This document shows positions 52,977-62,816 of a stretch of 64,000 bases of DNA, in pieces; position 1 is the first letter of the stretch, and each line of letters starts with the position of its first letter. The translations under genes were made by a program, and so were the position numbers. This DNA is from Paenibacillus pectinilyticus (GTDB taxonomy: Bacteria; Bacillota; Bacilli; Paenibacillales; NBRC-103111): positions 62,001-126,000 of the forward strand of contig NZ_LYPC01000009.1 of assembly GCF_001700435.1 (NCBI RefSeq), in the 5' to 3' direction. The notes beneath the pieces were generated by a model. That model searched no databases. It was not told where the DNA came from and worked only from the letters and a program-made list of their open reading frames with translations.

Positions 52977-53900
52977 ATGGAAAAACTGATGCTTGATTCT
53001 ATAGATGAAATGACGCATCTGGATCAACTCGAGGCTGAAGCGATTTATATTATTCGAGAAGTAGCGGCGGAATGTGAAAATCCCGTGATGCTATATTCGA
53101 TCGGTAAGGATAGTTCCGTAATGCTGCATTTGGCGCTGAAAGCATTTTATCCGGAGAAGCCGCCATTTTCCTTCATGCATATTGATACGACGTGGAAGTT
53201 CAAAGAAATGATTGAATTCCGCGACCGCAAAGCCAAAGAATTCGGAATCAACATGATTGTTCACTCCAATCAGGAAGGGATTGATCAAGGGATCAACCCG
53301 TTCGATCATGGTTCCGCGTATACGGACATTATGAAAACCCAAGCCCTGAAAGAGGGATTGGATAAATACGGATTTACAGCTGCATTCGGCGGCGGAAGAC
53401 GTGATGAGGAGAAGTCGCGTGCGAAGGAGCGGATTTTCTCGTTCCGGAATAAGAACCATGCCTGGGATCCGAAGAATCAGCGGCCGGAAATGTGGAAGCT
53501 TTTTAACACTAGAATTAATAAAGGTGAAAGCATCCGCGTCTTCCCAATTTCCAACTGGACGGAAAAAGACATCTGGCAATACATTCGCAGAGAAAATATT
53601 GATATTGTGCCGCTCTATTTTGCCAAAGAAAGACCTGTACTCGAACGCGACGGACATCTCATCATGGTGGACGATGATCGCTTGAAGCTCGAGCCTCATG
53701 AGAAAATTGAAATGAAGAAGATGCGGTTCCGTACGTTAGGCTGCTATCCTCTTACTGGCGGAGCCGAGTCGGAAGCGGACACGATAGATGCCATTATTGA
53801 AGAAACCCTGGGTGCTGTGTCATCCGAACGGACAACGCGGGTCATTGACCAAGAAGCGGCGGGAAGTATGGAAAGACGTAAACGGGAGGGTTATTTCTAA
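52977..53900 (+). CDS. cysD: Sulfate adenylyltransferase small subunit CysD
   Basis: CysD joins AMP to sulfate, giving adenosine 5'-phosphosulfate, driven by GTP hydrolysis on CysN. The 307-residue protein has the PP-loop-like [15 protein letters not shown], the [19 protein letters not shown] stretch and the standard C-terminus with EIMRM-type helices. AGGAGG lies before the ATG. cysN begins one base after its stop codon. Sulfate activation here could serve cysteine synthesis or sulfation of exported polymers; the sequence does not decide. Confidence 0.95.
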   Translation: MEKLMLDSIDEMTHLDQLEAEAIYIIREVAAECENPVMLYSIGKDSSVMLHLALKAFYPEKPPFSFMHIDTTWKFKEMIEFRDRKAKEFGINMIVHSNQEGIDQGINPFDHGSAYTDIMKTQALKEGLDKYGFTAAFGGGRRDEEKSRAKERIFSFRNKNHAWDPKNQRPEMWKLFNTRINKGESIRVFPISNWTEKDIWQYIRRENIDIVPLYFAKERPVLERDGHLIMVDDDRLKLEPHEKIEMKKMRFRTLGCYPLTGGAESEADTIDAIIEETLGAVSSERTTRVIDQEAAGSMERRKREGYF

Positions 53901-53901
53901 A

Positions 53902-55641
53902 ATGAAGAGTCTTCTTAAATTTATTACTTGCGGAAGTGTGGACGACGGAAAATCCACCTTAATTGGACATATGCTTTATGAGGCTAAGCTTTTATTCGCC
54001 GACCAAGAAAGAGCGTTAGAGCTGGACAGCAGACTTGGCAGCCGCGGCGGCAAAATTGACTATTCCCTACTGCTTGACGGGCTGCTAGCCGAGCGTGAGC
54101 AAGGGATTACGATTGATGTGGCGTATCGGTATTTTACGACAGACGACCGTTCGTTCATCGTAGCGGATACGCCTGGGCACGAAGAATATACCCGTAACAT
54201 GGCCGTTGGCGCATCTTTTGCGGATCTGGCTATCATTCTTGTGGATGCTAAGAAAGGGGTCATTACCCAAACGAAGCGCCACACTCGGATTTGCGCACTT
54301 ATGGGGATTAAACATCTTGTTTTAGCCGTGAACAAAATGGATTTAGTAGGTTTTGATCCTAAAATATTTGATGCGATCAAACAAGAATTCTTGCAATTGA
54401 CAGCTGAGTTTCACTTCCAAAGCATTCAAGTGATCCCTGTTTCTGCTACAGAAGGGGATAACATTACGAAAAAATCGCCAAATACCCCTTGGTATGAAGG
54501 GCTTGCTTTGCTGCCGTATTTGGGGAATGTGGACGTTCATCAGATCGATAATACGAAGCCATTTATGATGCCGATTCAGCGTGTATGCCGTCCGGATCAT
54601 ACATTCCGCGGTTTCCAAGGCCAAATTGAGGCTGGGCGTATTGCGGTTGGCGATGAGCTGATAACGTTGCCTAGTCATGAGAAGGCGAAAGTTAAACGAA
54701 TCCTCGTGACAGACCAAGATCGTGATTATGCCTATACTGGACAGCCTGTAACCATTCAATTGGATCGGGAAGTCGACGTTTCGCGGGGCTGTATATTCAC
54801 GAAGGATAGTCAGATGCAAGAGGCGGAAAGGTTCTCCGCTACGATTCTTTGGATGGATGATTCCGTGCTGACACCAGGTAAGAACTATCTGGTCAAAGTC
54901 GGAACGAAAGTTCTGCCAGGTACTGTAACGGCCATTAAACATAAAATTGAAGTGAATACGGGAAAAACGGTTCCAACCAATCATATCGTCAAAAATGAAT
55001 TGGCCACCTGTGAGTTTTCCTTATCTGATAAAATCGTTATAGATTCTTTTGAACAAAATAAAAGTATTGGCGGCTTTATTCTGATCGATCGTGTCACGAA
55101 TATGACATCGGCTTGCGGAGTGATTGAGCAAATCCATCAGAACTCCGATAAATCTGTACAGCTAGATACGGAAATCACGAGAGATGTTCGTGCCCAGCAA
55201 AAAGGTCAGAATCCGTTGACCCTGTGGTTCACTGGTTCGGTTTCAGAACATGCGGCGCTTGCGAAGGAAGTTGAGAAACGTTTGGTAGCGACAGGCCACC
55301 ATACGATGTTACTGGGGAATGGCCAAGGCGAGTCGTTGCAACGATTAGCTGAGGTTGCCAAATTGATGAACGATGCTGGACTTATTGCATTGGTATCGAG
55401 TGATTCCCCGATCGGAAACGACCAAGAAGCCGTACGGGACATCATTGGCAAAGAATATGTTGAAGTATACGTACACGGATCGCTTGCAGACAGCTCAAGC
55501 ACAAATGCTACAGCTGGGAACGCTTATATTGAAATCGATACAAGCAAATTCTCCATCGAAGAGTCTGCCAATTATGTCGTGAAACGAATTATTAAATATT
55601 TAATTAATGAGAGTAGTGTTGGGCAATTCCTTAATTTCTAA
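53902..55641 (+). CDS. cysN: CysN GTPase fused to a degenerate APS-kinase-like domain
   Basis: Residues about 1-420 are a normal CysN: G1 GSVDDGKST, the DTPGHEEY G3 motif, NKMDL G4 and two beta-barrel domains. From about 432 to 579 comes a domain that aligns by eye to APS kinase (CysC): LWFTGSVSEHAAL, VAKLMNDAGLIALVS, YVEVYVHGSLAD and the C-terminal helix. However, the position of the P-loop (normally GLSGSGKST) reads GSVSEHAAL and the DGDNxR motif is absent, so ATP binding should be lost. The domain may be structural or regulatory. The start at 53902 is preferred; an upstream in-frame start lies inside cysD. Confidence 0.88.
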   Translation: MKSLLKFITCGSVDDGKSTLIGHMLYEAKLLFADQERALELDSRLGSRGGKIDYSLLLDGLLAEREQGITIDVAYRYFTTDDRSFIVADTPGHEEYTRNMAVGASFADLAIILVDAKKGVITQTKRHTRICALMGIKHLVLAVNKMDLVGFDPKIFDAIKQEFLQLTAEFHFQSIQVIPVSATEGDNITKKSPNTPWYEGLALLPYLGNVDVHQIDNTKPFMMPIQRVCRPDHTFRGFQGQIEAGRIAVGDELITLPSHEKAKVKRILVTDQDRDYAYTGQPVTIQLDREVDVSRGCIFTKDSQMQEAERFSATILWMDDSVLTPGKNYLVKVGTKVLPGTVTAIKHKIEVNTGKTVPTNHIVKNELATCEFSLSDKIVIDSFEQNKSIGGFILIDRVTNMTSACGVIEQIHQNSDKSVQLDTEITRDVRAQQKGQNPLTLWFTGSVSEHAALAKEVEKRLVATGHHTMLLGNGQGESLQRLAEVAKLMNDAGLIALVSSDSPIGNDQEAVRDIIGKEYVEVYVHGSLADSSSTNATAGNAYIEIDTSKFSIEESANYVVKRIIKYLINESSVGQFLNF

Positions 55642-55657
55642 TCTCAAATTTAATAGT

Positions 55658-55697
55658 ATCCCTACATCATCGTAAATTGTGATGTAGGGATTTTTTT
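55658..55697 (+). terminator. Terminator of cysDN
   Basis: A perfect 12-bp stem, ATCCCTACATCA with its complement, is followed by seven T residues. Confidence 0.93.
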
Positions 55698-55823
55698 ATC
55701 GGTGGCATAAGTGACTAAATTATTAGCTAGAGTACAATTCCCCTGAAAAGTACGGACATGGTTGTCTGGGACTTTAAAACGTGTGGTATAATGGAGATAT
55801 CAAACCGTATTGGAGGGATAACC

Positions 55824-56057
55824 TTGATCCCCAAAAAAATTGATTTTGAGACAGCGAGTGCAATCAAATTGATGCTTCAAAAATTTAAAATCAATAACTC
55901 CCGAGTAATCATTGATCTTGAGAAGCAAACAGTTGAAGCTCAAGATGATGATTATTCCATCGATGATCTTCTTGAAGCAGCTGGGACGTTATCACCTGAA
56001 AGAGGCAAAGAGCTGCTCGAGGAACTGAATAGATCGCGTGAGGAATGGGATTCATGA
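55824..56057 (+). CDS. Antitoxin of a PIN-type toxin-antitoxin pair
   Basis: The 77-residue acidic protein ends in a helical tail rich in Glu and Asp (LLEELNRSREEWDS), typical for the part that wraps the toxin. The N-terminal region may bind DNA but has no clear motif. The TTG at 55824 has GGAGGG seven bases upstream; longer in-frame starts have none. It overlaps the toxin gene by four bases (ATGA at 56054-56057). The pair should be autoregulated; a palindromic operator was not obvious. Confidence 0.75.
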   Translation: MIPKKIDFETASAIKLMLQKFKINNSRVIIDLEKQTVEAQDDDYSIDDLLEAAGTLSPERGKELLEELNRSREEWDS

Positions 56058-56449
56058 GTCGAGGTTATTTGCTTGACACGAATATTGCAATTGCAATTCT
56101 TATTAATGAGAGCAGTGTAATCGATTTTATTCAACAAGCTTCACGAGATAGAATGCCGATATATTTTTCAACAATTACTGAGTGTGAGGTGTTTGCAGGT
56201 TTAAAACCTGAAGAACAATTGCGGGCAGAAAAGTTATTTACCTCTAAAAGATGTGTAGAAGTAACTTCCGAGAATGCCAAGCTAGCTGGAACTATTCGCA
56301 GGGATCAAAAAAGCAAAGGGCGAAAGCTAAAGACTCCAGATGCTATCATTATAGCTACTGCTCTAATTAATGAATTAACTCTAATATCAAGAGATTCAGA
56401 TATGAATTTTGTTCATAACGAGCTCGAGATTCCTCTAATAAAAATCTAG
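56054..56449 (+). CDS. PIN-domain toxin, VapC-like
   Basis: The 131-residue ribonuclease has the four acidic PIN positions: Asp in YLLDTNIAIAIL, Glu in STITECEVFAGL, Asp in KTPDAIIIATA and Asp in LISRDSDMNF. It should cut RNA when free of its antitoxin. The ATG at 56054 overlaps the antitoxin stop codon; an ATG at 56045 is too close to the GAGG site. The last third and the fold look complete. Confidence 0.88.
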   Translation: MSRGYLLDTNIAIAILINESSVIDFIQQASRDRMPIYFSTITECEVFAGLKPEEQLRAEKLFTSKRCVEVTSENAKLAGTIRRDQKSKGRKLKTPDAIIIATALINELTLISRDSDMNFVHNELEIPLIKI

Positions 56450-56472
56450 ATACAATAGTTAAAGTTCGCCAC

Positions 56473-56520
56473 CAAGCCGACGATCTTCAGGCATATCTCC
56501 TGATTTTCGCTCGGTTTATT
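56473..56520 (+). terminator. Likely terminator of the toxin-antitoxin operon
   Basis: AAGCCGA and CTCGGTTT-like arms with an inner TCAGG/CCTGA helix end in TTTATTT. Internal mismatches make it weaker than the other terminators. Confidence 0.5.
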
Positions 56521-57713
56521 TATCTAGAACCCATCCCCAACCGACGCCCACATATAAGTACAATCACAACTGTACCCATCAATAAGCCAGCGCATATGCC
56601 ATACATCGTAGAGTAGGACAAGTGATCGGCAATCGTCCCCATCACGATGTTGCCAAGTACGGAACCCAGATCGGAGACGGCAATGAAGACACCGATTAAC
56701 GTATTGCGGGCGGATATGGGTAGAACAATGGTCAAATAAGTCACTAAATGGGGATAGAGCAGTGCCATGCCTAACCCGATCAATATGGAACCAGCGTACA
56801 TGAGAGATGCGCCGCCATATTTGGCAAGAGCCAAGAGCTTTAAGCCAACAGCCATACTTAGTAATAAACTGATGAGAAAACGGGGATGCCATTGGCCGTC
56901 TGAAGGAACTTTTTTGCGTAAGGTGAATCTGCATACAACCATCACACCAGCTTGGAGCATCAAGTAAATGCCGGCATGACCGACACCGCTCTGTTTTGTA
57001 TAGAGTGATATAAACGTTGTAACAGCCCCAAAGGAGACGGAAGCCATAAGCATGGCTGTACTGCATACGAGAAATGCACGATGAGTCCACAACTGGCGCA
57101 ACTGAGAAGTCATGGAGCTTGCTTGTTCCTGCTTGTCCGCAGTTGCTTGCGAACCGGACGGCAGCGGAGCTGCGAATCCCAGGATACCTGTGGCAAGAGC
57201 AATAACGATCATAGCTGCGGTGAATGCGTTCATGCCGCCCCAATCCCACAGGGTCAATGCCAGCATAGGACCGATTACGGTAGGCAGCATGCCTGCTAAC
57301 AAATAAAGAGATATCCCCTGAGACCGATCATGATGGGCCAGCTTATCAACAATGCCTAGTTGCAGCGCTAAGGAGAAGAATGCCGTCGTTACACCCTGCA
57401 TAGCACGAAGAGCGAAGTACCATTCCAGCCCAGTTATCGTATACAGAATGAGAATAAGACCATTTATGATCAATAATGCGCGTAATACAGACAGTGGTCC
57501 GAAGCGATAAACGATGCTGCCCGCCCACGGGCGAAAGAGCATGCTCGTGATCATATAAGCGCCCATCATGACGCCGATGTCTGTATTGCTTAAGCCTTGA
57601 GCATTACCGCGTAGGGGAACAATGATATTTAAGATGGGATTCGCGCTGAAAAATAGAAAAGTGATGACGTATAACTTTATAAAAGGTAAAGATAAGGGGC
57701 CGCTTTTGTTCAT
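56520..57713 (-). CDS. MFS exporter, CntE-like
   Basis: The 397-residue protein has about 12 hydrophobic segments, with a short charged loop in the middle (SGSQATADKQEQ) as in small drug/metabolite MFS exporters. A conserved basic loop pattern follows the second helix (FRPWAGSIVYRFG). It is the last gene of a minus-strand operon whose order matches cntABCDFE. In Staphylococcus aureus CntE exports the metallophore staphylopine, so export of a similar metal-binding molecule is a good inference. Its start overlaps the preceding ATPase stop codon by four bases. Confidence 0.78.
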   Translation of the reverse strand: MNKSGPLSLPFIKLYVITFLFFSANPILNIIVPLRGNAQGLSNTDIGVMMGAYMITSMLFRPWAGSIVYRFGPLSVLRALLIINGLILILYTITGLEWYFALRAMQGVTTAFFSLALQLGIVDKLAHHDRSQGISLYLLAGMLPTVIGPMLALTLWDWGGMNAFTAAMIVIALATGILGFAAPLPSGSQATADKQEQASSMTSQLRQLWTHRAFLVCSTAMLMASVSFGAVTTFISLYTKQSGVGHAGIYLMLQAGVMVVCRFTLRKKVPSDGQWHPRFLISLLLSMAVGLKLLALAKYGGASLMYAGSILIGLGMALLYPHLVTYLTIVLPISARNTLIGVFIAVSDLGSVLGNIVMGTIADHLSYSTMYGICAGLLMGTVVIVLICGRRLGMGSR

Positions 57714-58540
57714 AATGACTGACAGTCTGCTTGAACGGATTTTATTTTCCGATCGCGAGGATGCTCAGCTAGGACGGATTGTAGCAAGAGTTTTACAGCA
57801 GGATGAGATGACGTGAAAATGGCGTCCTTGTTTTCATACTGCTCGACGAGCTCTCCATGATCCATGACCGCTATCTGATCCGAAAGCGCGTAGGCTGCCT
57901 TGATGTCATGGGTGATGAACAGATAGGAAAGCCCAAATTTTAGCTTCAGGTCATGCAACAGCGCTAATATTTGGCTTTGATTCACCATATCCAGGCTGCT
58001 AATTGGCTCATCTAACACGATAAGCTTGGGTTTCAAGGCAATTGCCCTTGCAATGTTGATTCTTTGCAGTTGACCGCCACTGAATTGATGGGGGTATTTC
58101 ACCATGTCAGCTGCTTGTAGTCCGACCATTTCCAACAGCTCACTGATCGCTCGCTTTTGCTCAAGCAGCGAAAGGGACCTGTAGTTGCCAAAGGGCTCTC
58201 CGATAATCTGTTCAGCACACATACGCGGATTCACGGCGGAATAACAATCTTGCAGAACAACTTGCAGATTTTGACGAAGCTCTCTGCGAGCGTGTGCATG
58301 CATGCTGTACATATCGTGCCCCATCAAGATGATCTTACCTTGCTGTGGCTTCTCGAGCCCAAGAATGACTTTGCCAAGCGTACTTTTCCCGGCTCCGCTG
58401 CTGCCCAATAAACCTAGACAAACGCCTTCTTCGATGGAGAAGGAAATGTTGGAAAGGATTGGCGGTTGTTGGCGTGTAGAGCCGAATAATCTATTTCTTC
58501 CGTAGGTATGGCTGACTTCCTGTACGTGCAACAAGCTCAT
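57710..58540 (-). CDS. ABC importer ATPase (CntF-like)
   Basis: The 276-residue ATPase of the oligopeptide/nickel class drives import through the two permeases encoded upstream. It has Walker A GSSGAGKST, the Q-loop region VVLQDCYSAVNPRM, signature SGGQLQRINIARA, Walker B LIVLDEPISSLDM and the H-loop FITHD. This second ATPase is the OppF/CntF equivalent by position. Reading frames overlap by four bases with the exporter gene. Length and motifs are normal. Confidence 0.9.
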   Translation of the reverse strand: MSLLHVQEVSHTYGRNRLFGSTRQQPPILSNISFSIEEGVCLGLLGSSGAGKSTLGKVILGLEKPQQGKIILMGHDMYSMHAHARRELRQNLQVVLQDCYSAVNPRMCAEQIIGEPFGNYRSLSLLEQKRAISELLEMVGLQAADMVKYPHQFSGGQLQRINIARAIALKPKLIVLDEPISSLDMVNQSQILALLHDLKLKFGLSYLFITHDIKAAYALSDQIAVMDHGELVEQYENKDAIFTSSHPAVKLLLQSVLAEHPRDRKIKSVQADCQSL

Positions 58541-58555
58541 AGGTGTGACCTCATT

Positions 58556-59392
58556 TTAAAAGTTCGCAGAATACGCGACCGTCTGCTTGTTAGCAGGGAT
58601 CTGCAGCTGCAACCTTGCGTTTAGCAAATTTTGGGTATAGACATGTTCGGGTTGATCGAATAGTTGAAAGACATTGGCTTGTTCAACAATTTGCCCATGC
58701 TGCATAACCATCACTTCATCTGCCATTTCGGCAATGACGCTTAAGTCATGAGAAATGAGTAAAATGGTTGTGCCACATTCTGACCGCAGCCGTTCGAGCT
58801 CCCGTAGCACCTGCAATTGATTGACCATATCCAATGCGGTCGTTGGTTCATCGGCGATGACGACGGCGGGCTTCAGGCACATACACATCGCAATCATCAC
58901 CCGTTGCAGCATGCCTCCGCTCAGTTGAGAAGGGTATAGCTTGAGAATCTCGTAGGGCTTGGGCAAATTCACGTTGGAAAGCGAAGCGGCGGCCAGCTCT
59001 TTGGCTTCTTTTTTGCTCAGCTTGGTATGCGTACGAATGGTCTCGATGAATTGATTGCCGATGGAATAGACTGGCGTAAAGGCATTCATCGGATTTTGCA
59101 TGATAAAGCCTATTTCTTTGCCTCGAATGCGGCGCATTTCCTTCGGATCCAAGCCATTAAGCTCACGGCCACCCAATTGAATGCTGCCTTCGACATGGGT
59201 ATGTGGATTCATCAACTGCAAGATGGCATGGCATGTCATGCTTTTGCCGCAGCCGCTCTCGCCTACGAGACCGAGAATTTGACCTTCATCTAAATTGAAA
59301 TGAATATCGTGAAGAAGCTGAAGTTGGCCTTGATCCGTCGTGACTTTGACGTTCAGCCCACTGACCTGCAATACGCTGCGGGATGTGTTCAT
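58556..59392 (-). CDS. ABC importer ATPase (CntD-like)
   Basis: The 278-residue ATPase has Walker A GESGCGKSMT, a Q-loop in FIMQNPMNAFTPV, signature SGGMLQRVMIAM, Walker B VVIADEPTTALDM and the H-loop LISHD. It is the OppD/CntD counterpart, pairing with the ATPase 15 bases downstream to form the heterodimeric motor. A conserved C-terminal region of the oligopeptide ATPase kind (YTQNLLNA) is present. Normal length; no oddities. Confidence 0.9.
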   Translation of the reverse strand: MNTSRSVLQVSGLNVKVTTDQGQLQLLHDIHFNLDEGQILGLVGESGCGKSMTCHAILQLMNPHTHVEGSIQLGGRELNGLDPKEMRRIRGKEIGFIMQNPMNAFTPVYSIGNQFIETIRTHTKLSKKEAKELAAASLSNVNLPKPYEILKLYPSQLSGGMLQRVMIAMCMCLKPAVVIADEPTTALDMVNQLQVLRELERLRSECGTTILLISHDLSVIAEMADEVMVMQHGQIVEQANVFQLFDQPEHVYTQNLLNARLQLQIPANKQTVAYSANF

Positions 59393-59410
59393 GTTAGCCT
59401 CATTCCTTGT

Positions 59411-60244
59411 TTAAAATCTTTTTTTAATTCCGAATTTATTCGATAGCGCTTCACCGAGCAGATTGAAATTAATCACCACAAGTAAAATGAAAAATCCAGG
59501 GTACATCATCAGTTCGGGATGGCTCCGAATGTAGCTCTTGCCCTCATGAATCATGGCACCCCACTCAGGGGCGGGAGGCTGAATGCCTAATCCAAGGAAA
59601 GACAGCGCAGATATATCCATAATCGCCCAACCGATCTCAAGTGTCCCGATGACGACAATAGGGGGCAGAACGTTGGGAATGATGTGAAGTCTCATAATGG
59701 TCCATGGTGAGGACCCGTTTATAATGGCAGCCGTAATGAACTGGCGTTCTCGTAAACTGACAACAAGACCGCGAAACATACGCGCATAGGTTACCCATTG
59801 AACAAGAAGTAGAGCAAACACGATTTGCATAATACCGGGACCCAGCATCGCTACAATTCCAAGAACAAGCACAAGGTTCGGAAAAGCCATAACGCCATCA
59901 CAGAAACGCATGAGGAACGTGTCAATCCATCCGCCTTTGTACCCCGCAACCGTCCCAACGATTAGCCCTATGGTCAATGATGAAATAAACACAAGGAAAA
60001 CTAAGCCTAGAGATATGCGCGCTCCGTACATCAGTCGGGATAATAGATCACGCCCTAGATGATCCGTACCTAATAAATAATCAGATGAAGGAGGCTGCAG
60101 CTTCAATGCTAGATTGACCTTGATCGGATCATGTGGTGCAAGGTAAGGGGCCAGAATCGTGATTATGAAACAAAGCAGTAGGAAGCAAGAACACGTGATG
60201 ATAGTCTTCTTACCTGTGCGAATAGTCTTCCTAGGTTTAATCAC
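59411..60244 (-). CDS. ABC importer permease (CntC/OppC-like)
   Basis: The 277-residue permease has about six membrane helices. The first is near 16-38, followed by an OppC-type N-terminal extracytoplasmic loop with LLGTDHLGRDLLSRLMYGAR, a near-universal OppC motif. The EAA loop lies in ITAAIINGSSPWTIMRLHIIPNVL. It overlaps the first permease gene by four bases. As the second pore subunit it completes the heterodimeric channel of the metal-ligand importer. Confidence 0.9.
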   Translation of the reverse strand: MIKPRKTIRTGKKTIITCSCFLLLCFIITILAPYLAPHDPIKVNLALKLQPPSSDYLLGTDHLGRDLLSRLMYGARISLGLVFLVFISSLTIGLIVGTVAGYKGGWIDTFLMRFCDGVMAFPNLVLVLGIVAMLGPGIMQIVFALLLVQWVTYARMFRGLVVSLRERQFITAAIINGSSPWTIMRLHIIPNVLPPIVVIGTLEIGWAIMDISALSFLGLGIQPPAPEWGAMIHEGKSYIRSHPELMMYPGFFILLVVINFNLLGEALSNKFGIKKRF

Positions 60245-61191
60245 GAATCGGTTCTTCCTTTCAAAGAAATTCGAGGGTCCATATACATGTGAACTAAATC
60301 AACGAGCAGGTTACAAAGAAGGAACGCGCATGCAGCGAGCAGTACATAGCATTGAACGACTGGAATATCTCGATTAAAGATCGCTTCGATGAAGTATCTG
60401 CCAATCCCAGGCCATGAGAACACTTGCTCTACAATAATCGTACCCGTAAGCAGCTTACCGAAATTCATACCCAAACCAGTTATGACAGGGGATATCGCAA
60501 TTCTCATCACATGTTTCAGCATAATGACTTTCTCATGTATGCCACGAGTTCTCGCATATACCACATAAACCTCTTGCATTTGCTCCACGATGCTTGCCCG
60601 CAATAGTCGGCTATATACAGCGATAAGTGCAAGTGACAGGGTAAGTGAAGGAAGGACGAGATGTTTCCAGCTTCCCATGCCATTAACGGGTAACCAATCC
60701 AATTGGACAGCGAAGAAAAAGATGAGTAAATAACCGAGCCAGAACTGCGGAATGGATGCCCCCACATAGGAGAGAGCTTTGCTGAAATAATCGACCCAGC
60801 TACTGGCGTAAACAGCTGACAAATATCCCAGTCCTATGCTGACAATAATCGTTAGGACGATGCTGCTGAAAGCAAGCTGCAAGGTGGACGGCAGTCGCAA
60901 TGTCACCTCGTCCCATACAGGTTTATTGGACAGATAGGATGTTCCGAAATCAAGTCGGGCAATTTGGGATAATGTTTGCCAGTACTGCACATAAAGCGGT
61001 TGATCCAGCCCCAGTTCGTGTCTCTTCTCAGCAAGCAGTTCCTCCGTCGGTTGAATATGCGAAGCGGAGAAATAAGCTTCCGCCGGGTCTACCGGCGAAA
61101 GCTGAGTTAAAATAAATGTGAGCAATGTAGCGAAAATAACCAAAGGAATAATAGCGAGCAGTCTCTTCCCGATATAACTACTTAATGCCAT
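60241..61191 (-). CDS. ABC importer permease (CntB/OppB-like)
   Basis: The 316-residue permease has six membrane helices. Conserved OppB features are KRLLAIIPLVIFATLLTFIL at the start, the LDQPLYVQYW and FGTSY region, and the EAA-like YVVYARTRGIHEKVIMLKH. Its start lies 14 bases inside the end of the binding-protein gene, so the two are tightly coupled. It forms one half of the pore. Confidence 0.9.
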   Translation of the reverse strand: MALSSYIGKRLLAIIPLVIFATLLTFILTQLSPVDPAEAYFSASHIQPTEELLAEKRHELGLDQPLYVQYWQTLSQIARLDFGTSYLSNKPVWDEVTLRLPSTLQLAFSSIVLTIIVSIGLGYLSAVYASSWVDYFSKALSYVGASIPQFWLGYLLIFFFAVQLDWLPVNGMGSWKHLVLPSLTLSLALIAVYSRLLRASIVEQMQEVYVVYARTRGIHEKVIMLKHVMRIAISPVITGLGMNFGKLLTGTIIVEQVFSWPGIGRYFIEAIFNRDIPVVQCYVLLAACAFLLCNLLVDLVHMYMDPRISLKGRTDS

Positions 61192-62794
61192 TGAAAGGGT
61201 GATCCCAACGGCTTGCAGGGAAGGTCACATTGGATAAGGATTTATTGTAAACAACAGTTTGTTTAATGTAGGAAATCGGCACGATGACGGACTGCTCATG
61301 CAACGTTGTCAAAATTTCCGTATAAAGCTTCTTGCGTTCGACTTCATTCGTGGAGGCAAGCACCGTCTGTATTTTCTTGTCCAGCTCCTGCTTCATGGGA
61401 ATGCGTGAATGGGCTTCAGCGACACCAAAGCTTGGTTCTTTCACAGCATTAATCAGCGTATGGGGATCATAGGGAACACCGGAATTGAACCAGAAACGGA
61501 CGTCAAATTTCCCTTCTCGCAACAACTTCGTTGCGGCAGTTAATTCCATACCAGCGATGTTTAGCTTAACGCCAATCTCTCCCCAAGCCGCCTGTACGGC
61601 TTCTCCCAATACTTTTTGAATCGGATCGGTTTTATCGTAGACTAGTTCCAACTCTAATTTTTTGCCGTCTTTTTCACGAATGGTTTGCCCTGGAGCCAAC
61701 TTCCAACCAGCTTCATCTAGATAAGCCGTTGCTTTGGCTGTGCTGTAATCAATGGGGTTCACTTTCAAGTCCACGTACGGATAGTTGTTAGATAAAAGAG
61801 AATCGGCTTTTTGCTCTACTCCGCCTAGAATACCATCCACGATGCTCTGTTTATTAATGCCATGTTGGAGCGCAAGACGGACCCGTTGATCCGCAAGCAT
61901 CTCGTTGGAGGAGTTCAACAGAATATTTCGCGTACCTACGGGATCGGAGAGAGCTGTTCCGTATTTGCCTGTGCCTTGCAGCTGTTTATAGGCATCCAGG
62001 CTGATCGCGCCTTCGCCGAATAACATATCCAGTTCGCCTTTTTCAAAAGCAAGGACACGCGTTTCGCTGTCAGGAATGATCTTAACCGTTACCTTATCAA
62101 CCGTTGGCTGTTCACCCCAATAATTAGGGTTTCTAGTGAATACGGTATATTGATCTTGTTTGTACTCCGTAATCATCCACGGTCCTGTACCGATCGGTGC
62201 TTTTAGATCTTTAAGGGTATCATCGCCTTCTGGGAAACCAGCTTCACCTAGGAAGCGGAAAGGCCGAACTGTCGCCAAATCCTGTAGTGCTGGATAATAC
62301 GGCTCAGAGAGTGTTAATTTAATTGTATGCTCGTCAACAATTTCGGTTTTTTCTAGTACTTTTGCTATGCCAAGCCAACTGTGCGTGCTTTTGTTTTTCA
62401 TGATGGCATCGAAATTTCTTTTCACGATAGCGGCGTTAAAGGAAGAACCATCCGAAAACTTAATGTTTTTGCGGAGTTTGAACGTATACTCTTTGCCATC
62501 TGTGGAAATGTTCCACGATTCGGCAAGATAAGGCTTAAGCTCTCCGCCTTCGTTATAACTGACAAGAGGTTCATACAGCATCGACTGTGAAAATAATTGA
62601 TTCGGATAGTAGGCATGCGGATTCGATGGGCCTAAATCCCTCATCCAGGAAACGGTGATCTCCTTCGGTTTCTGTGCGGGAGCCGTTTTATCATTGGAAG
62701 CGGGCTCTGGTTTTGTGCAACCTACTACAAGGATAAGCAATGCTAATAGCACAGCTATTATAGGTATGAAGCGAGTTGATTGTTTACGAGTCAT
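61178..62794 (-). CDS. Substrate-binding lipoprotein, family 5 (CntA/NikA-like)
   Basis: The 538-residue protein starts with a lipoprotein signal ending in L-V-V-G-C (Cys26) and continues as an oligopeptide/nickel-binding protein: LGPSNPHAYYPNQLFSQSM, YKFKLRKNIKFSDG-type core near residue 100, and VRLALQHGINKQSIVDGIL. First gene of the operon; AAAGGGGA stands before the start and a Fur box lies in the leader. In cnt systems this subunit binds the metal-nicotianamine-like complex; nickel or peptide uptake remain possible. Specificity cannot be read from the sequence. Confidence 0.88.
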   Translation of the reverse strand: MTRKQSTRFIPIIAVLLALLILVVGCTKPEPASNDKTAPAQKPKEITVSWMRDLGPSNPHAYYPNQLFSQSMLYEPLVSYNEGGELKPYLAESWNISTDGKEYTFKLRKNIKFSDGSSFNAAIVKRNFDAIMKNKSTHSWLGIAKVLEKTEIVDEHTIKLTLSEPYYPALQDLATVRPFRFLGEAGFPEGDDTLKDLKAPIGTGPWMITEYKQDQYTVFTRNPNYWGEQPTVDKVTVKIIPDSETRVLAFEKGELDMLFGEGAISLDAYKQLQGTGKYGTALSDPVGTRNILLNSSNEMLADQRVRLALQHGINKQSIVDGILGGVEQKADSLLSNNYPYVDLKVNPIDYSTAKATAYLDEAGWKLAPGQTIREKDGKKLELELVYDKTDPIQKVLGEAVQAAWGEIGVKLNIAGMELTAATKLLREGKFDVRFWFNSGVPYDPHTLINAVKEPSFGVAEAHSRIPMKQELDKKIQTVLASTNEVERKKLYTEILTTLHEQSVIVPISYIKQTVVYNKSLSNVTFPASRWDHPFNGIK

Positions 62795-62816
62795 CTAATA
62801 AAGTCCCCTTTTCATT

